A stretch of DNA of 64,000 nt from Hydrogenothermus marinus (GTDB lineage Bacteria > Aquificota > Aquificia > Aquificales > Hydrogenothermaceae), in the NCBI RefSeq assembly GCF_003688665.1, contig NZ_REFO01000010.1, positions 434,001 to 498,000 of the forward strand, given 5' to 3'. The notes under the pieces are model-generated. The model made no database searches and had not been told where the DNA came from. It saw only the letters and a list, made by a program, of their open reading frames with translations. This document shows, piece after piece, positions 1 to 8,756 of the stretch (within the stretch, counting starts at the first letter, position 1; each line of letters starts with the position of its first letter). Both the position numbers and the translations under genes were made by a program.

Positions 1-22
1 CACCAACATGAATATGCTCCAC
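1..22 (-). CDS. 5' end of a minus-strand gene cut by the window edge
   Basis: On the minus strand a GGAGG ribosome binding site (positions 33-29) lies six bases before a GTG at 22-20. The GTG opens a frame reading MEHIHVG to the window edge. Only seven codons are visible, so no function can be given. The gene would be divergent from mtnB. An ATG at 35-33 in another frame lacks a ribosome binding site in what can be seen. Confidence 0.3.
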
Positions 23-149
23 AGTTTTCCTCCATTAAATATTTAATCTAAATTATATTAACATAGAAAATAGCAATTTTTCAAAATCTAATAAAATATA
101 TTTAAAGATGATAAAATTTATAATTTAAGATATCAAGTTGAGGTAAAAA

Positions 150-797
150 ATGCCATATAGACTTTATCAAGAAGAAAAACAAAAAGCTGTAAATGTATTA
201 AATGATATAAAAGTAAAACTTTATAATAAAGGTTGGTTCCCTGCAACAAGTGGGAATCTTTCCTATAAACTTCATGATAACCCTCTATATTTTGCAATTA
301 CAAGTAGTGGAAAAGACAAAGGAACTGTGACCCATGAAGATGTTATATTTGTTGATAAAGATGCAAATCCAATAGAAAAAACAAAGTTAAAACCTTCGGC
401 CGAAACAAAAATACATTCTCAAGTTTATCAAAGAACAGATGCGGGAATGGTTATCCATATTCATACTGTCAATAATAATTTTATATCTGAAATTTATTTT
501 GAAGATGGTTTTGTACCTATTAAAAACTTAGAAATGATAAAAGCCCTTGATATATGGAAAGAAAATGCTTATATAGAAATTCCAATTATTGAAAACTTTT
601 TTGATTTAAATAAACTTGCAGAAGAAGCTGGAAAAGCTTTAAATCCAGAGGTGCCAGCTATTTTAATAAGAAATCACGGTATTTATGCTTGGGGAAGGAA
701 TGAGTTTGAAGCAAAAAGACATATAGAAGCTTTTGAATTTATGTTTGAATATATGAAAGATTTAATACTTTTTAAAGGTAGTAAAAATATTTTTTAA
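150..797 (+). CDS. mtnB: Methylthioribulose-1-phosphate dehydratase
   Basis: Class II aldolase/adducin fold enzyme of the methionine salvage pathway. It dehydrates 5-methylthioribulose 1-phosphate to the diketo intermediate in the cytoplasm. Visible family motifs are SGNLS (residues 34-38), the TSSGKDKG loop (51-58), the HIH zinc pair (His103, His105) and a third His in RNHG (His176). The length of 215 residues is normal for MtnB. GAGG at 140-143 precedes the ATG. The next gene, an acireductone dioxygenase, is a later step of the same pathway and supports MtnB over a generic fuculose aldolase. Confidence 0.9.
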   Translation: MPYRLYQEEKQKAVNVLNDIKVKLYNKGWFPATSGNLSYKLHDNPLYFAITSSGKDKGTVTHEDVIFVDKDANPIEKTKLKPSAETKIHSQVYQRTDAGMVIHIHTVNNNFISEIYFEDGFVPIKNLEMIKALDIWKENAYIEIPIIENFFDLNKLAEEAGKALNPEVPAILIRNHGIYAWGRNEFEAKRHIEAFEFMFEYMKDLILFKGSKNIF

Positions 798-810
798 GGA
801 GGTGTTGAAA

Positions 811-1350
811 ATGCCAAGGCTTGTATTTAGAAACTCAGGAAAAGTTGTTGAGGATATAAATGAAATAAAATCATTTTTAGACAAGTATGGAGTTTTATAT
901 GAAAGATGGGGAGTTGATAGACTTCCACAAAATTTAATTGAAAATTATGAATTAACAGAAGAAGAACAAAAAGCAATAATAGACGCTTATAAAGAAGAAC
1001 TTGAAAGATTGAAAAAAGAAAAAGGATATATTACAGAAGATATAGTAGTATTATCTGAAAAAACACCTAATCTTGAAAACTTATTAGAAAAATTTAAAAA
1101 AGAACATCATCATGTAGATGATGAAGTTAGATTTGTAGTACATGGTAGTGGAGTATTTCCTTTAAAGCTGGATGGAGAAATTGTGGAAGTATGGATTGAG
1201 GCAGGAGATTTAATAGTAGTACCAGCTGGTACAAGACATTGGTTTGAACTTGATGAAAATAGAAAAATAAAATGTATAAGAGTGTTTAAGACACCTGCAG
1301 GCTGGGAAGCTATATATGATGAAAACTGCAAAGCAACAATGAAAGATTAA
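811..1350 (+). CDS. mtnD: Acireductone dioxygenase
   Basis: Cupin-fold metalloenzyme of methionine salvage. It oxidises acireductone to the 2-keto precursor of methionine plus formate (Fe form), or to an off-pathway product (Ni form). The H-x-H-x3-E metal site is seen at His99, His101 and Glu105, with the fourth ligand at His143 in GTRHW. I chose the ATG at 811 because AAGGAGG (796-802) sits eight bases upstream. The frame is open back to a GTG at 802, but that codon overlaps the ribosome binding site. The product is 179 residues, typical for ARD. The gene follows mtnB directly. Confidence 0.93.
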   Translation: MPRLVFRNSGKVVEDINEIKSFLDKYGVLYERWGVDRLPQNLIENYELTEEEQKAIIDAYKEELERLKKEKGYITEDIVVLSEKTPNLENLLEKFKKEHHHVDDEVRFVVHGSGVFPLKLDGEIVEVWIEAGDLIVVPAGTRHWFELDENRKIKCIRVFKTPAGWEAIYDENCKATMKD

Positions 1351-1363
1351 ATGGAGGAAAAAA

Positions 1364-2134
1364 ATGGGTTTATTAGAAGGTAAAAAAGCTTTAGTACTTG
1401 GTATTGCAAATAAAAGAAGTATAGCTTATGGAATTGCAAAAGTTTTTAAACAAGAAGGAGCAGAAATAGGAATTAATTATTTAAATGAAAAGTTTGAGAA
1501 AAAATTAAAACCTATATCTGAAGAACTTGGAGCAACTATTTTTCATAAACTTGATGTTTCCTCAGATGAGGAGATTGAGGAATTTTTTAATGTTGTTAAA
1601 GAAAAATGGGAAGTTGTTGATATTATTATTCATTCTATAGCTTACGCAAATAAGGAATATCTTAAAGATTATTATTATAGAGTAGATAGACAGTCTTTTT
1701 TACAAGCTATGGATATAAGTGTTTATTCTTTTACAGCTCTTGCAAGACAGTTTTTACCAATATTAAATGAAGGTGGAAGTTTATTAACCTTATCTTATTA
1801 TGGAGCAGAAAAAGTAATATATAACTATAATGTTATGGGAGTTGCAAAAGCAGCACTTGAAGCATCTGTAAGATATCTTGCAAGAGATTTAGGAGAGATA
1901 AAAAAAGTTAGAGTGAATGCAATTTCTGCAGGTCCTATTAAGACAGTAGCAGCAAGTGGTATTGATCAATTTTCTGCAATTCAAAAGATGTCTGAAGAAA
2001 GAGCTCCTTTAAAAAAATCAGTCAGTATAGAAGAAGTTGGAAATGCTGCTTTATTTTTATGTTCAGACTTTGCATCAGGAATTACAGGTGAAATACTCCA
2101 TGTAGATGCTGGTTATAATGTAATAGGAATGTAA
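1364..2134 (+). CDS. fabI: Enoyl-[acyl-carrier-protein] reductase (NADH)
   Basis: Short-chain dehydrogenase that performs the last reduction of each fatty acid elongation cycle (type II FAS, cytoplasm). The FabI-type catalytic spacing Tyr-x6-Lys is seen as YNVMGVAK (Tyr155, Lys162), with the upstream Tyr of FabI at about 146. The N-terminal nucleotide loop begins GIANKRSIA (residues 13-21). The length of 256 residues is usual. It has its own GGAGG and follows mtnD by 13 bases, so it probably shares a transcript that ends at the 2163 hairpin. Confidence 0.95.
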   Translation: MGLLEGKKALVLGIANKRSIAYGIAKVFKQEGAEIGINYLNEKFEKKLKPISEELGATIFHKLDVSSDEEIEEFFNVVKEKWEVVDIIIHSIAYANKEYLKDYYYRVDRQSFLQAMDISVYSFTALARQFLPILNEGGSLLTLSYYGAEKVIYNYNVMGVAKAALEASVRYLARDLGEIKKVRVNAISAGPIKTVAASGIDQFSAIQKMSEERAPLKKSVSIEEVGNAALFLCSDFASGITGEILHVDAGYNVIGM

Positions 2135-2162
2135 ATTATATTACCTATCTTAACTTAGATTT

Positions 2163-2196
2163 TGCTACCTTTCGGTAGCATTTATCTTTTTTTTAT
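2163..2196 (+). terminator. Rho-independent terminator after fabI
   Basis: A perfect 7-bp stem TGCTACC/GGTAGCA (2163-2169 with 2174-2180) closes a four-base loop. It is followed by a T-rich run from 2181 to about 2200. It ends the mtnB-mtnD-fabI transcript. Its T-tract overlaps the 3' end of the decayed PIN gene on the other strand. Confidence 0.85.
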
Positions 2197-2320
2197 TTTT
2201 TTATACAATTATTTAGCTTTTTATCAAAAGTTTTTATTTTATAATCCTTAGACATAGCACATAAAACGCAATCTATAAAATCTAATTTTTTGTTTCATAA
2301 ATCTCATTTGCATCAACTAT
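2193..2320 (-). pseudogene. Remnant of a PIN-domain (VapC-type) toxin
   Basis: Directly overlapping the end of the AbrB antitoxin, the minus strand reads IVDANEIYETKN and then stops. IVDAN is the usual first strand and catalytic Asp of a PIN nuclease. In another frame (from 2285 to the TAA at 2195-2193) it reads LDFIDCVLCAMSKDYKIKTF and on to a terminal KKLNNCIKK, which looks like the PIN C-terminus with its D...D pair. The roughly 100 residues in between are missing. I infer an internal deletion with frameshift, leaving antitoxin plus toxin stub. The assignment rests on short motifs. Confidence 0.6.
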
Positions 2321-2552
2321 TATGCTTTTCAATAATAGCTTCCTTGAAAATCTCTTTTTCTTTTTCCATTATCTTTTCTATATTTTCATTTTTCTTAGTA
2401 TATTTTTTTAAACTTCCTACTAAAGAACTAACAGGTTTTATAATAATCTGATTATCTTTTATTTCTATAGAATAATATTTTGAATTAATTTTCTTTCTAT
2501 ATTCAGCAGGAATTGTAATTTGTCCTTTTTTAGTCATTTTCGTAATATACAT
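2313..2552 (-). CDS. AbrB/MazE-family antitoxin
   Basis: 79-residue protein with a SpoVT/AbrB swapped-hairpin DNA-binding domain at residues 1-45. It contains TKKGQITIPAEYRKK, the family hallmark (KGQITIP). The C-terminal half is Lys/Glu-rich and would be the toxin-binding tail. Its stop overlaps the start of a PIN toxin remnant, so it was an antitoxin whose partner has been lost. A palindrome just upstream (2572-2597) is a good candidate for its autoregulatory operator. Confidence 0.8.
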   Translation of the reverse strand: MYITKMTKKGQITIPAEYRKKINSKYYSIEIKDNQIIIKPVSSLVGSLKKYTKKNENIEKIMEKEKEIFKEAIIEKHNS

Positions 2553-2571
2553 TACTTATCTCAAAGCAAAA

Positions 2572-2597
2572 GTATTACATAGCTATATATGTAATAC
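2572..2597. promoter_or_regulatory. Palindrome upstream of the AbrB antitoxin, likely operator
   Basis: Perfect 10-bp arms GTATTACATA and TATGTAATAC are separated by six bases, 20 bp before the antitoxin start. A second, smaller palindrome, GTAAT-ATAC-ATTAC (2542-2555), covers the start codon. AbrB-type antitoxins commonly bind such repeats to repress themselves; binding here is inferred. Confidence 0.45.
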
Positions 2598-2699
2598 AAT
2601 TCAGGTAGTTTATCAATACCCTTAAAAATTGGGAGGAATGCAAGGTTTTATGTGGGTTTGCTGATGTGATTAGTCTCAATTTTGTCTCAATTAGAGATG

Positions 2700-3653
2700 T
2701 TATGGTACTAAAGATAATAATGTTTTGCTATCTATTGCAACTGTTCCTATTTCTCCAACTACCCAGCCACCTGCATAATTTGATAAAGATGCCGCTTCTT
2801 CCCATGTAGCACCTGAAACCTTAGAAACTGTCAAAACAGAAATTACTGTATCTCCTGCTCCTGTAACATCAAAAACTTTTTTTGCTTTTGCTGGAATATG
2901 AGTTATTTTATCTCCTTCAAAAAGCATCATACCTTCACTACCAAGAGTTATAAGAAGATTTTCTGTTCTTAATTTTTCTTTTATTTTCTTTCCAACTTCT
3001 TCTATTGGTGTTTCTCTACTTTCTTTTATACATTCATAAGCCTCTTTTTTATTAGGAGTCATTATTGTAATTCCTTCATATAGATGAAAATTAGAAGGTT
3101 TTGGATCAACAAATACAGGTTTTTTTGCTTTTATAGATATTTCTATTAATTCTCTTGATACTACACCTTTTCCATAATCAGAAATTATTACTGCATCAAA
3201 ATCTTCAATAATATTTTTAACTTTTTTAATAACATCTTCTTTTACATTTTTTGAAAGCTTTTCTTTACTCTCTTTATCTATTCTAATAAGTTGTTGACTT
3301 ACTGCTATAATTCTTGTTTTTTCTGTTGTAGGCCTTGTTTCATCTTCTATTAAAATTGGCTCTATATTTTTTTCTACAAGCATATTTTTTAGAATTTTTC
3401 CATTTTCATCTTTTCCAACAACTCCAACAATAGATGCTTTTGCTCCAAGAGTAGATATATTCCAAGCTACATTACAAGCACCACCAAGATTTACAGTCTC
3501 TTTTTTTACATCTACTACTGGTACAGGTGCTTCTGGAGATATTCTTTCAACTTCTCCCCAAAGATATTTATCTAAGATTAAATCTCCAATTATTAAAATC
3601 TTTTTATCTTTAAAATTTGATATAATCTGTTTTGCTCTTTCTTTTGTTATCAT
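2700..3653 (-). CDS. rfaE1: D-glycero-beta-D-manno-heptose-7-phosphate kinase
   Basis: PfkB-family sugar kinase that makes heptose 1,7-bisphosphate for the ADP-heptose branch of LPS inner core synthesis. The glycine-rich substrate region is NLGGACNVAWN (55-65), with SDYGKGV (158-164) and the PfkB signature DVTGAGDT holding the catalytic Asp268. The 317-residue length covers only the kinase half of HldE, so the adenylyltransferase must be encoded elsewhere. AGAGG precedes the ATG. It is divergent from modA and implies an LPS-bearing outer membrane. Confidence 0.88.
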   Translation of the reverse strand: MITKERAKQIISNFKDKKILIIGDLILDKYLWGEVERISPEAPVPVVDVKKETVNLGGACNVAWNISTLGAKASIVGVVGKDENGKILKNMLVEKNIEPILIEDETRPTTEKTRIIAVSQQLIRIDKESKEKLSKNVKEDVIKKVKNIIEDFDAVIISDYGKGVVSRELIEISIKAKKPVFVDPKPSNFHLYEGITIMTPNKKEAYECIKESRETPIEEVGKKIKEKLRTENLLITLGSEGMMLFEGDKITHIPAKAKKVFDVTGAGDTVISVLTVSKVSGATWEEAASLSNYAGGWVVGEIGTVAIDSKTLLSLVP

Positions 3654-3776
3654 AAAAACCTCTACTCCTGGGATTTAATAAATACTATAATATATTAAAA
3701 TTTTTAAGTAATACGATGAGTCAAGTTTGATTAATTGAAAATTTTGTTGGAATTTTAATAATAATGAGGTTTTAAA

Positions 3777-4505
3777 GTGAAAAAATTTTCAAGTTTAGTT
3801 TTAATACTTTTATTTTTTTATAATTCTTATGGAAAAACTATAACTATAGCAGTTTCTGCAAATGCAGAATATGCTATTAAAGAAATAGCTTCTATTTTTG
3901 AGAAAAAATATAATATCAAAGTTTCAGAGATTGTATCTTCTTCTGGTAAATTGGCAAATCAGATTATTAGAGGTGCTCCTTTTGATATTTTTATCTCAGC
4001 AGATATGAAATATCCTCAGTTTTTATATAAAAAAGGTTTTGCTTTAGAAAAGCCAAAAATTTATGCTTATGGCATTGTAGTACTATGGACAATGAAAAAT
4101 ATTCCTTTAAAATCAGTTAAAGTTTTAACAAAAGATAATATAAAAAGAATAGCAGTTCCAAATCCAAAACTTGCTCCTTATGGAAAAGCAAGTATAGAGA
4201 TACTAAAAAATTACAAAATTTATCAAAAAGTAAAAAATAAGCTTATTTATGGTGAAAGTGTTTCACAAGCAAGTTTATATATTTATAAAGGCCTTGCAGA
4301 TGCAGGATTTACAGCAAAATCTATAGTTTTAGCACCAAAATTTAAAAATAAAGGAAATTGGATAGAAATAGATAGAACTAAATATAAGCCTATAGCACAA
4401 GGAGTAGTTTTGTTAAGAAAAAACGGAAAACTTTTTTATCAGTTTTTATTTACAAAAGAATCAAAAGAAATTTTAAAAAAATATGGCTATCAGATAAATG
4501 AATAA
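3777..4505 (+). CDS. modA: Molybdate ABC transporter substrate-binding protein
   Basis: Periplasmic molybdate/tungstate binding protein. A signal peptide covers about residues 1-19 (hydrophobic stretch, cut near SYG-K). The mature part starts with ITIAVSANAEYA and has a SSSGKL loop near residue 60, both typical of ModA. GTG is the start: GAGGT (3766-3770) lies six bases upstream and no ATG fits. It opens the operon modA, Mop protein, modB, modC, with an eight-base overlap into the next gene. Whether it prefers molybdate or tungstate cannot be told. Confidence 0.88.
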   Translation: MKKFSSLVLILLFFYNSYGKTITIAVSANAEYAIKEIASIFEKKYNIKVSEIVSSSGKLANQIIRGAPFDIFISADMKYPQFLYKKGFALEKPKIYAYGIVVLWTMKNIPLKSVKVLTKDNIKRIAVPNPKLAPYGKASIEILKNYKIYQKVKNKLIYGESVSQASLYIYKGLADAGFTAKSIVLAPKFKNKGNWIEIDRTKYKPIAQGVVLLRKNGKLFYQFLFTKESKEILKKYGYQINE

Positions 4506-4890
4506 ATTAAAAGGAATAGTTAAAGATATTAAAACTACAGGCTCAATAAATATTGTAGAGATAGATATTAAAGGAGAAATTTTTAAAACAGTATTTTTAG
4601 AAGGTTTAAAGGATATAAAAAAAGGCCAAGAAATATTTATAATATTCAAAGAAACAGAAGTACCACTTGGAAAAAATTTATCAGGAGAAATAAGCCTTTC
4701 TAATCGATTTGAATGTAAAATTACAAATATAGAAAAAGGAAAACTTCTTACTAAGGTTATTCTTGATTTTGAAGGTGAAAAAATAATATCAATAATTACA
4801 ACTTCCTCGGTAGAAAGAATGAATTTAAAAAAAGATGATAAAGTAATAGCATTTATAAAAGCAAATGAAGTAGCTCTTATGGAGGTTTAA
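4498..4890 (+). CDS. Tandem Mop (TOBE) domain molybdate-binding protein
   Basis: 130-residue protein made of two Mop-type domains (about residues 1-65 and 66-130). The second has the classic form, starting LSNRFECKI and ending VIAFIKANEVAL. Such stand-alone di-Mop proteins (molbindins) hold molybdate or tungstate in the cytoplasm. It sits between modA and modB, overlaps modA by eight bases and modB by one, so it is translated with the transporter. A storage or buffering role is inferred. It has no DNA-binding domain, so it is not a ModE. Confidence 0.75.
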   Translation: MNKLKGIVKDIKTTGSINIVEIDIKGEIFKTVFLEGLKDIKKGQEIFIIFKETEVPLGKNLSGEISLSNRFECKITNIEKGKLLTKVILDFEGEKIISIITTSSVERMNLKKDDKVIAFIKANEVALMEV

Positions 4891-5558
4891 TGGAAGATTT
4901 TTATCAAACATTATTTCTTACTTTTAAACTTGCATTTATTACTACTTTTATTTTATTTTTTTTAGCCATCCCTGTTGCATATTTCCTTGCTTATAAAAAT
5001 TTTAAATTTAAATCAGTTTTAGAAGCTATTGTAAGTCTTCCTCTTGTTCTTCCTCCTACTGTTTTAGGATTTTATTTTTTAATAATTTTCGATCCTACAG
5101 GAACTATTGGAAAATTTTTACAAAACTTTTTTGATTTAAAACTTGTTTTTACTTTTGAAGGACTTGTTGTAGCATCTATTATTTACAGCTTTCCTTTTAT
5201 GGTACATCCTATTCAATCAGGGATGGAAAGTCTTCCTAAAGCAATTATTGAAGCATCTTATACTCTTGGAAAGTCTACTTTTCAAACTTTAATAAAAGTA
5301 ATACTTCCAAATATAAAACCTTCACTTTTAACAGGAATAGTTTTATCATTTGCCCATACTATTGGAGAATTTGGAGTTGTTCTTATGGTAGGTGGTTCTA
5401 TTCCGGGAAAAACAAAGGTTGCATCTATAGCAATTTATGAAGAAGTAGAAAGTTTAAACTATGAAGAAGCCCATAAATATGCCTTAATACTGCTTTTAAT
5501 ATCCTTTTTAGTTCTTGCCATAGTTTATTCATTAAATAGAAGGATAAAAACCCTATGA
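4890..5558 (+). CDS. modB: Molybdate ABC transporter permease
   Basis: Inner-membrane permease of 222 residues with about five hydrophobic segments. The EAA-type coupling loop to the ATPase runs from EASYTLGKS (about 123) to the HTIGEFG segment (about 154), as in ModB. Its ATG shares one base with the preceding stop, and its end overlaps modC by four bases (ATGA). It forms the channel for ModA-delivered molybdate. Confidence 0.9.
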   Translation: MEDFYQTLFLTFKLAFITTFILFFLAIPVAYFLAYKNFKFKSVLEAIVSLPLVLPPTVLGFYFLIIFDPTGTIGKFLQNFFDLKLVFTFEGLVVASIIYSFPFMVHPIQSGMESLPKAIIEASYTLGKSTFQTLIKVILPNIKPSLLTGIVLSFAHTIGEFGVVLMVGGSIPGKTKVASIAIYEEVESLNYEEAHKYALILLLISFLVLAIVYSLNRRIKTL

Positions 5559-6427
5559 TTAAAATAAAGATTAAAAAAAAGCTTATTTCTACAGATATTA
5601 AACCTTTTTATTTAGATATAGATTTACAGATAAAAAATAATCAGTTTATAACAATTTTTGGAAAATCAGGAAGTGGAAAAACTACTATTTTAAGAACAAT
5701 TGCAGGTCTTGAAAAAGCAGATGAAGGATTTATACACGTAGTAGATGAAGTATGGCTTGATACTAAAAAAGGTATAAATCTGCCACCTCAAAAAAGAAAG
5801 ATTGGCTTTTTATTTCAAGATTATGCTTTATTTCCTAATATGAATGTTGAAGAAAATATAAAGTTTGCAATGGAAAAAGAAGATAAAAATCTTCTTGAAG
5901 AACTTCTTGAAATTTTAGATATAAAAAATTTAAGAAAAAGAAATATTAATACATTGTCAGGAGGTCAAAAACAAAGAGTAGCTCTTGCAAGAGCTATAGC
6001 AAGAAAGCCTAAAATATTACTTTTAGATGAGCCTTTATCTGCATTAGACTATCAAATGAGACAGATGCTACAAAAAGAGATTTTAAAAATCCATAAAAGA
6101 TTTAATCTAACTACTATAATGGTAAGTCATGACAGAGCAGAAGTTTTTAAAATGTCTGAAAAGGTTATTGTAATAGAAAATGGGAAAATAATTAAAGAAG
6201 GAACACCTGAAGATGTTTTTTTAGAAGAAAAAATATCTGGAAAAGTAAAAATTTATGGAGAAATTTTAGATATAAAAAAAGAAGATATAGTCTATGTAAT
6301 AACAATACTTGTTGGAAATGATATTTTAAAGGTAGTAGCTACTGAAGAAGAGATTAAAGGATTAAAAGTTGGTGATTTAGTACTTTTATCTGTAAAAGCA
6401 TTTTCACCAATTATAATAAAAGTTTAG
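5555..6427 (+). CDS. modC: Molybdate ABC transporter ATP-binding protein
   Basis: ABC ATPase driving molybdate import. Walker A is GKSGSGKTT (36-44), the Q-loop lies in LFQDYALFP (about 86-94), the signature is LSGGQ (134-138), Walker B is LLLDEP (155-160), and the switch His is His192. A C-terminal part (about 220-290) is a TOBE/Mop-like regulatory domain. The 290-residue length is short but complete. It closes the mod operon. Molybdenum would serve molybdopterin enzymes not present in this window. Confidence 0.9.
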   Translation: MIKIKIKKKLISTDIKPFYLDIDLQIKNNQFITIFGKSGSGKTTILRTIAGLEKADEGFIHVVDEVWLDTKKGINLPPQKRKIGFLFQDYALFPNMNVEENIKFAMEKEDKNLLEELLEILDIKNLRKRNINTLSGGQKQRVALARAIARKPKILLLDEPLSALDYQMRQMLQKEILKIHKRFNLTTIMVSHDRAEVFKMSEKVIVIENGKIIKEGTPEDVFLEEKISGKVKIYGEILDIKKEDIVYVITILVGNDILKVVATEEEIKGLKVGDLVLLSVKAFSPIIIKV

Positions 6428-6488
6428 ACTAAAGGTTAATTAATTTGCTAAAATAAAGGTATAAATCTCAAAATTTCCTATTTAAACT

Positions 6489-8756
6489 ATGAAAAAAATA
6501 AAATTTAGAACAATTTTTTTAAGCTTAATATTGCTTTTAGTTATTTCTATATTTTTATATTTTCTATACTTAACTTTTACTTTACCTGATATAAAGAAAT
6601 TAGAAAATTTTCAACCTTCACAAGCTACAAGAATATATGATTATAAAGGTAAATTACTTTCTGAAATCTACCTTCAAAAAAGAATTTATGTTCCAATAGA
6701 AAAAATACCTGACTTTGTCAAAAAAGCATTTATAGCTACAGAAGATAAAAGTTTTTATACAAATATAGGAATAGATTTTGAAGCTATATTAAGAGCACTT
6801 ATAAATGATATTAAAGCAGGGCATATAGTAGAAGGTGGAAGTACAATATCTCAACAGCTTATAAAAAATCTATTTTTAACACCAAAAAGAACAATAAATA
6901 GGAAAATAAGAGAAATTATTTTAGCTATAAAACTAAATATGATTTATCCAAAAGATAAAATTTTAGAGCTTTATCTAAATGAGATATATTTAGGGCATGG
7001 GGCTTATGGGATTGAAGCGGCATCTGAAACTTACTTTGGTAAACATGTATGGCAGTTAAATATATGTGAAGCGGCAGTTTTAGCAGGACTTCCAAAAGCA
7101 CCAAGTAAGTATGATCCTTTTAAAAATATAGAAGAAGCAACATATAGAAGAGATGTAGTAATAAATAATATGTTAAAAGAAGGTTATATAGATGAAGATA
7201 CTGCAGAAAAATGTAAATCAGAGCCTATAAATCTTAATTATGATAAACCTGAAAAAATATATGATTATTCAGTGGAAGCTGTTAAAAAATGGTTAGTAGA
7301 TAGATATGGATATGAAGCTTTAACTAAAGGTGGATATAAAGTATATACAACTATAGATAAAGATTTACAGATGAATGCTTCTGAAATAATGAAAAATAAC
7401 ATAGAATTACTTCAAGATAAATTTGGAATTAGAACTCTTACTAAACAGGAAATAGAAACTTTATTAAATCAGTATAAAAAGCAAAAAAAAATAAAAAGAT
7501 TAAAAGAAGGGAATATATATATAGGTTTAGTTTCTGATATTAAGAAAAACAAAGTTAAGATTCTTTTACCAAACTTTGAAGGATATTTTAATTATAAAAA
7601 AACAAAATATTTTCATAAAGGAATGCCTGTTTATGTAAGATATAAAGGAGGAAATCAGTTTGAGTTTGTTCCTTATTTAGAAGGTGCATTAGTTGCAATT
7701 GATCAAAAAACAGGAGAGATAAGAGCTTTAGTAGGTGGATATGATATAAAAAAATCACAATTTAATAGAGCTTTATATGCAAAAAGGCAAACTGGTTCTT
7801 CATTTAAACCTATTGTTTATTTAGATGCATTAATGAATGGTTATACCCAGGTTTCTGTTTTAAAAGATGAGCCTATATCTTTTTGGGATCCTGATAGATA
7901 TGAAGAATGGATACCGGAAAATTTTTATAAAAAGTTTTATGGAGATGTTTCTTTAAGATATGCCCTTGTTCATAGTTTAAATGTAGCTTCTGTATATCTT
8001 TATGATAAATTAAATTCTGAAGAAGTAATAAATTTAGCTTATAAACTTGGGATAAAAACAGAGCTTCCAAATGTTAAATCTCTTGTTCTTGGAACTGCAG
8101 ATATATCCCCTCTTGAAATGGCAACTGTTTATGCCACATTTGCAAATTATGGTAAGAAATGTGAGCCATTTTTAATAAAAAAGATAGAAAATAGTAAAGG
8201 CGAAGTTATTTATGAAAATAAACCTAACTGTCAACAAGTTGTACCAGAAGATATAGACGCAGTATTAATAGATATGTTAGAAGGTGTTATCAAAGAAGGA
8301 ACAGGAAAACAGGCAAATGTTTTAGGACTTCCTTTAGCAGGGAAAACAGGAACAACAGATGAATATTCAGATGGTTGGTTTATTGGATTTTCACCATATA
8401 TTACTACTGCAGTATGGGTTGGTTATGATATAAAGAAAAAGATTGGCTGGAAAGCTACAGGAGCAAGAACTGCCCTTCCTATCTGGATAGATTTTATGGC
8501 TACAGCTCACGCAAATATTGATAAAGTAGAAGATTTTAAATTTCCTGATGATACTGCCTATTATCCTATAAATGAAAAAACTTTTAGCCTTTCTGATGGA
8601 ATTTGTGATTATAAAAAAGAGTTATTTATAATTGGTACTGAACCGGAATATGATTGTGAAGGTAATTTTAGATTTTATATTCCAGATAAATTTTTAACAT
8701 TTTTAAATGAAGATATTCCCGAATTTAAAATAAAGCAGGTAGAAAATGGAAATTAA
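6489..8756 (+). CDS. mrcA: Penicillin-binding protein 1A (class A, bifunctional)
   Basis: Peptidoglycan synthase with an N-terminal membrane anchor (about 8-30) and a periplasmic body. The GT51 glycosyltransferase shows ATEDKSFY with the catalytic Glu85, and GGSTISQQ (about 119-126). The transpeptidase shows S-x-x-K as SSFK (Ser437-Lys440), S-x-N in HSLN, and KTG at 619-621. A roughly 90-residue OB-like insert lies between the domains, as in PBP1A. No good ribosome binding site precedes the ATG. The 3' end overlaps the UbiD gene by 11 bases. Confidence 0.93.
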   Translation: MKKIKFRTIFLSLILLLVISIFLYFLYLTFTLPDIKKLENFQPSQATRIYDYKGKLLSEIYLQKRIYVPIEKIPDFVKKAFIATEDKSFYTNIGIDFEAILRALINDIKAGHIVEGGSTISQQLIKNLFLTPKRTINRKIREIILAIKLNMIYPKDKILELYLNEIYLGHGAYGIEAASETYFGKHVWQLNICEAAVLAGLPKAPSKYDPFKNIEEATYRRDVVINNMLKEGYIDEDTAEKCKSEPINLNYDKPEKIYDYSVEAVKKWLVDRYGYEALTKGGYKVYTTIDKDLQMNASEIMKNNIELLQDKFGIRTLTKQEIETLLNQYKKQKKIKRLKEGNIYIGLVSDIKKNKVKILLPNFEGYFNYKKTKYFHKGMPVYVRYKGGNQFEFVPYLEGALVAIDQKTGEIRALVGGYDIKKSQFNRALYAKRQTGSSFKPIVYLDALMNGYTQVSVLKDEPISFWDPDRYEEWIPENFYKKFYGDVSLRYALVHSLNVASVYLYDKLNSEEVINLAYKLGIKTELPNVKSLVLGTADISPLEMATVYATFANYGKKCEPFLIKKIENSKGEVIYENKPNCQQVVPEDIDAVLIDMLEGVIKEGTGKQANVLGLPLAGKTGTTDEYSDGWFIGFSPYITTAVWVGYDIKKKIGWKATGARTALPIWIDFMATAHANIDKVEDFKFPDDTAYYPINEKTFSLSDGICDYKKELFIIGTEPEYDCEGNFRFYIPDKFLTFLNEDIPEFKIKQVENGN

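Noticed and set aside
2668-2694. Direct repeat of GTCTCAATT upstream of the AbrB antitoxin
   Set aside because: Only two short copies 13 bases apart with no link to a gene start; it may be chance.
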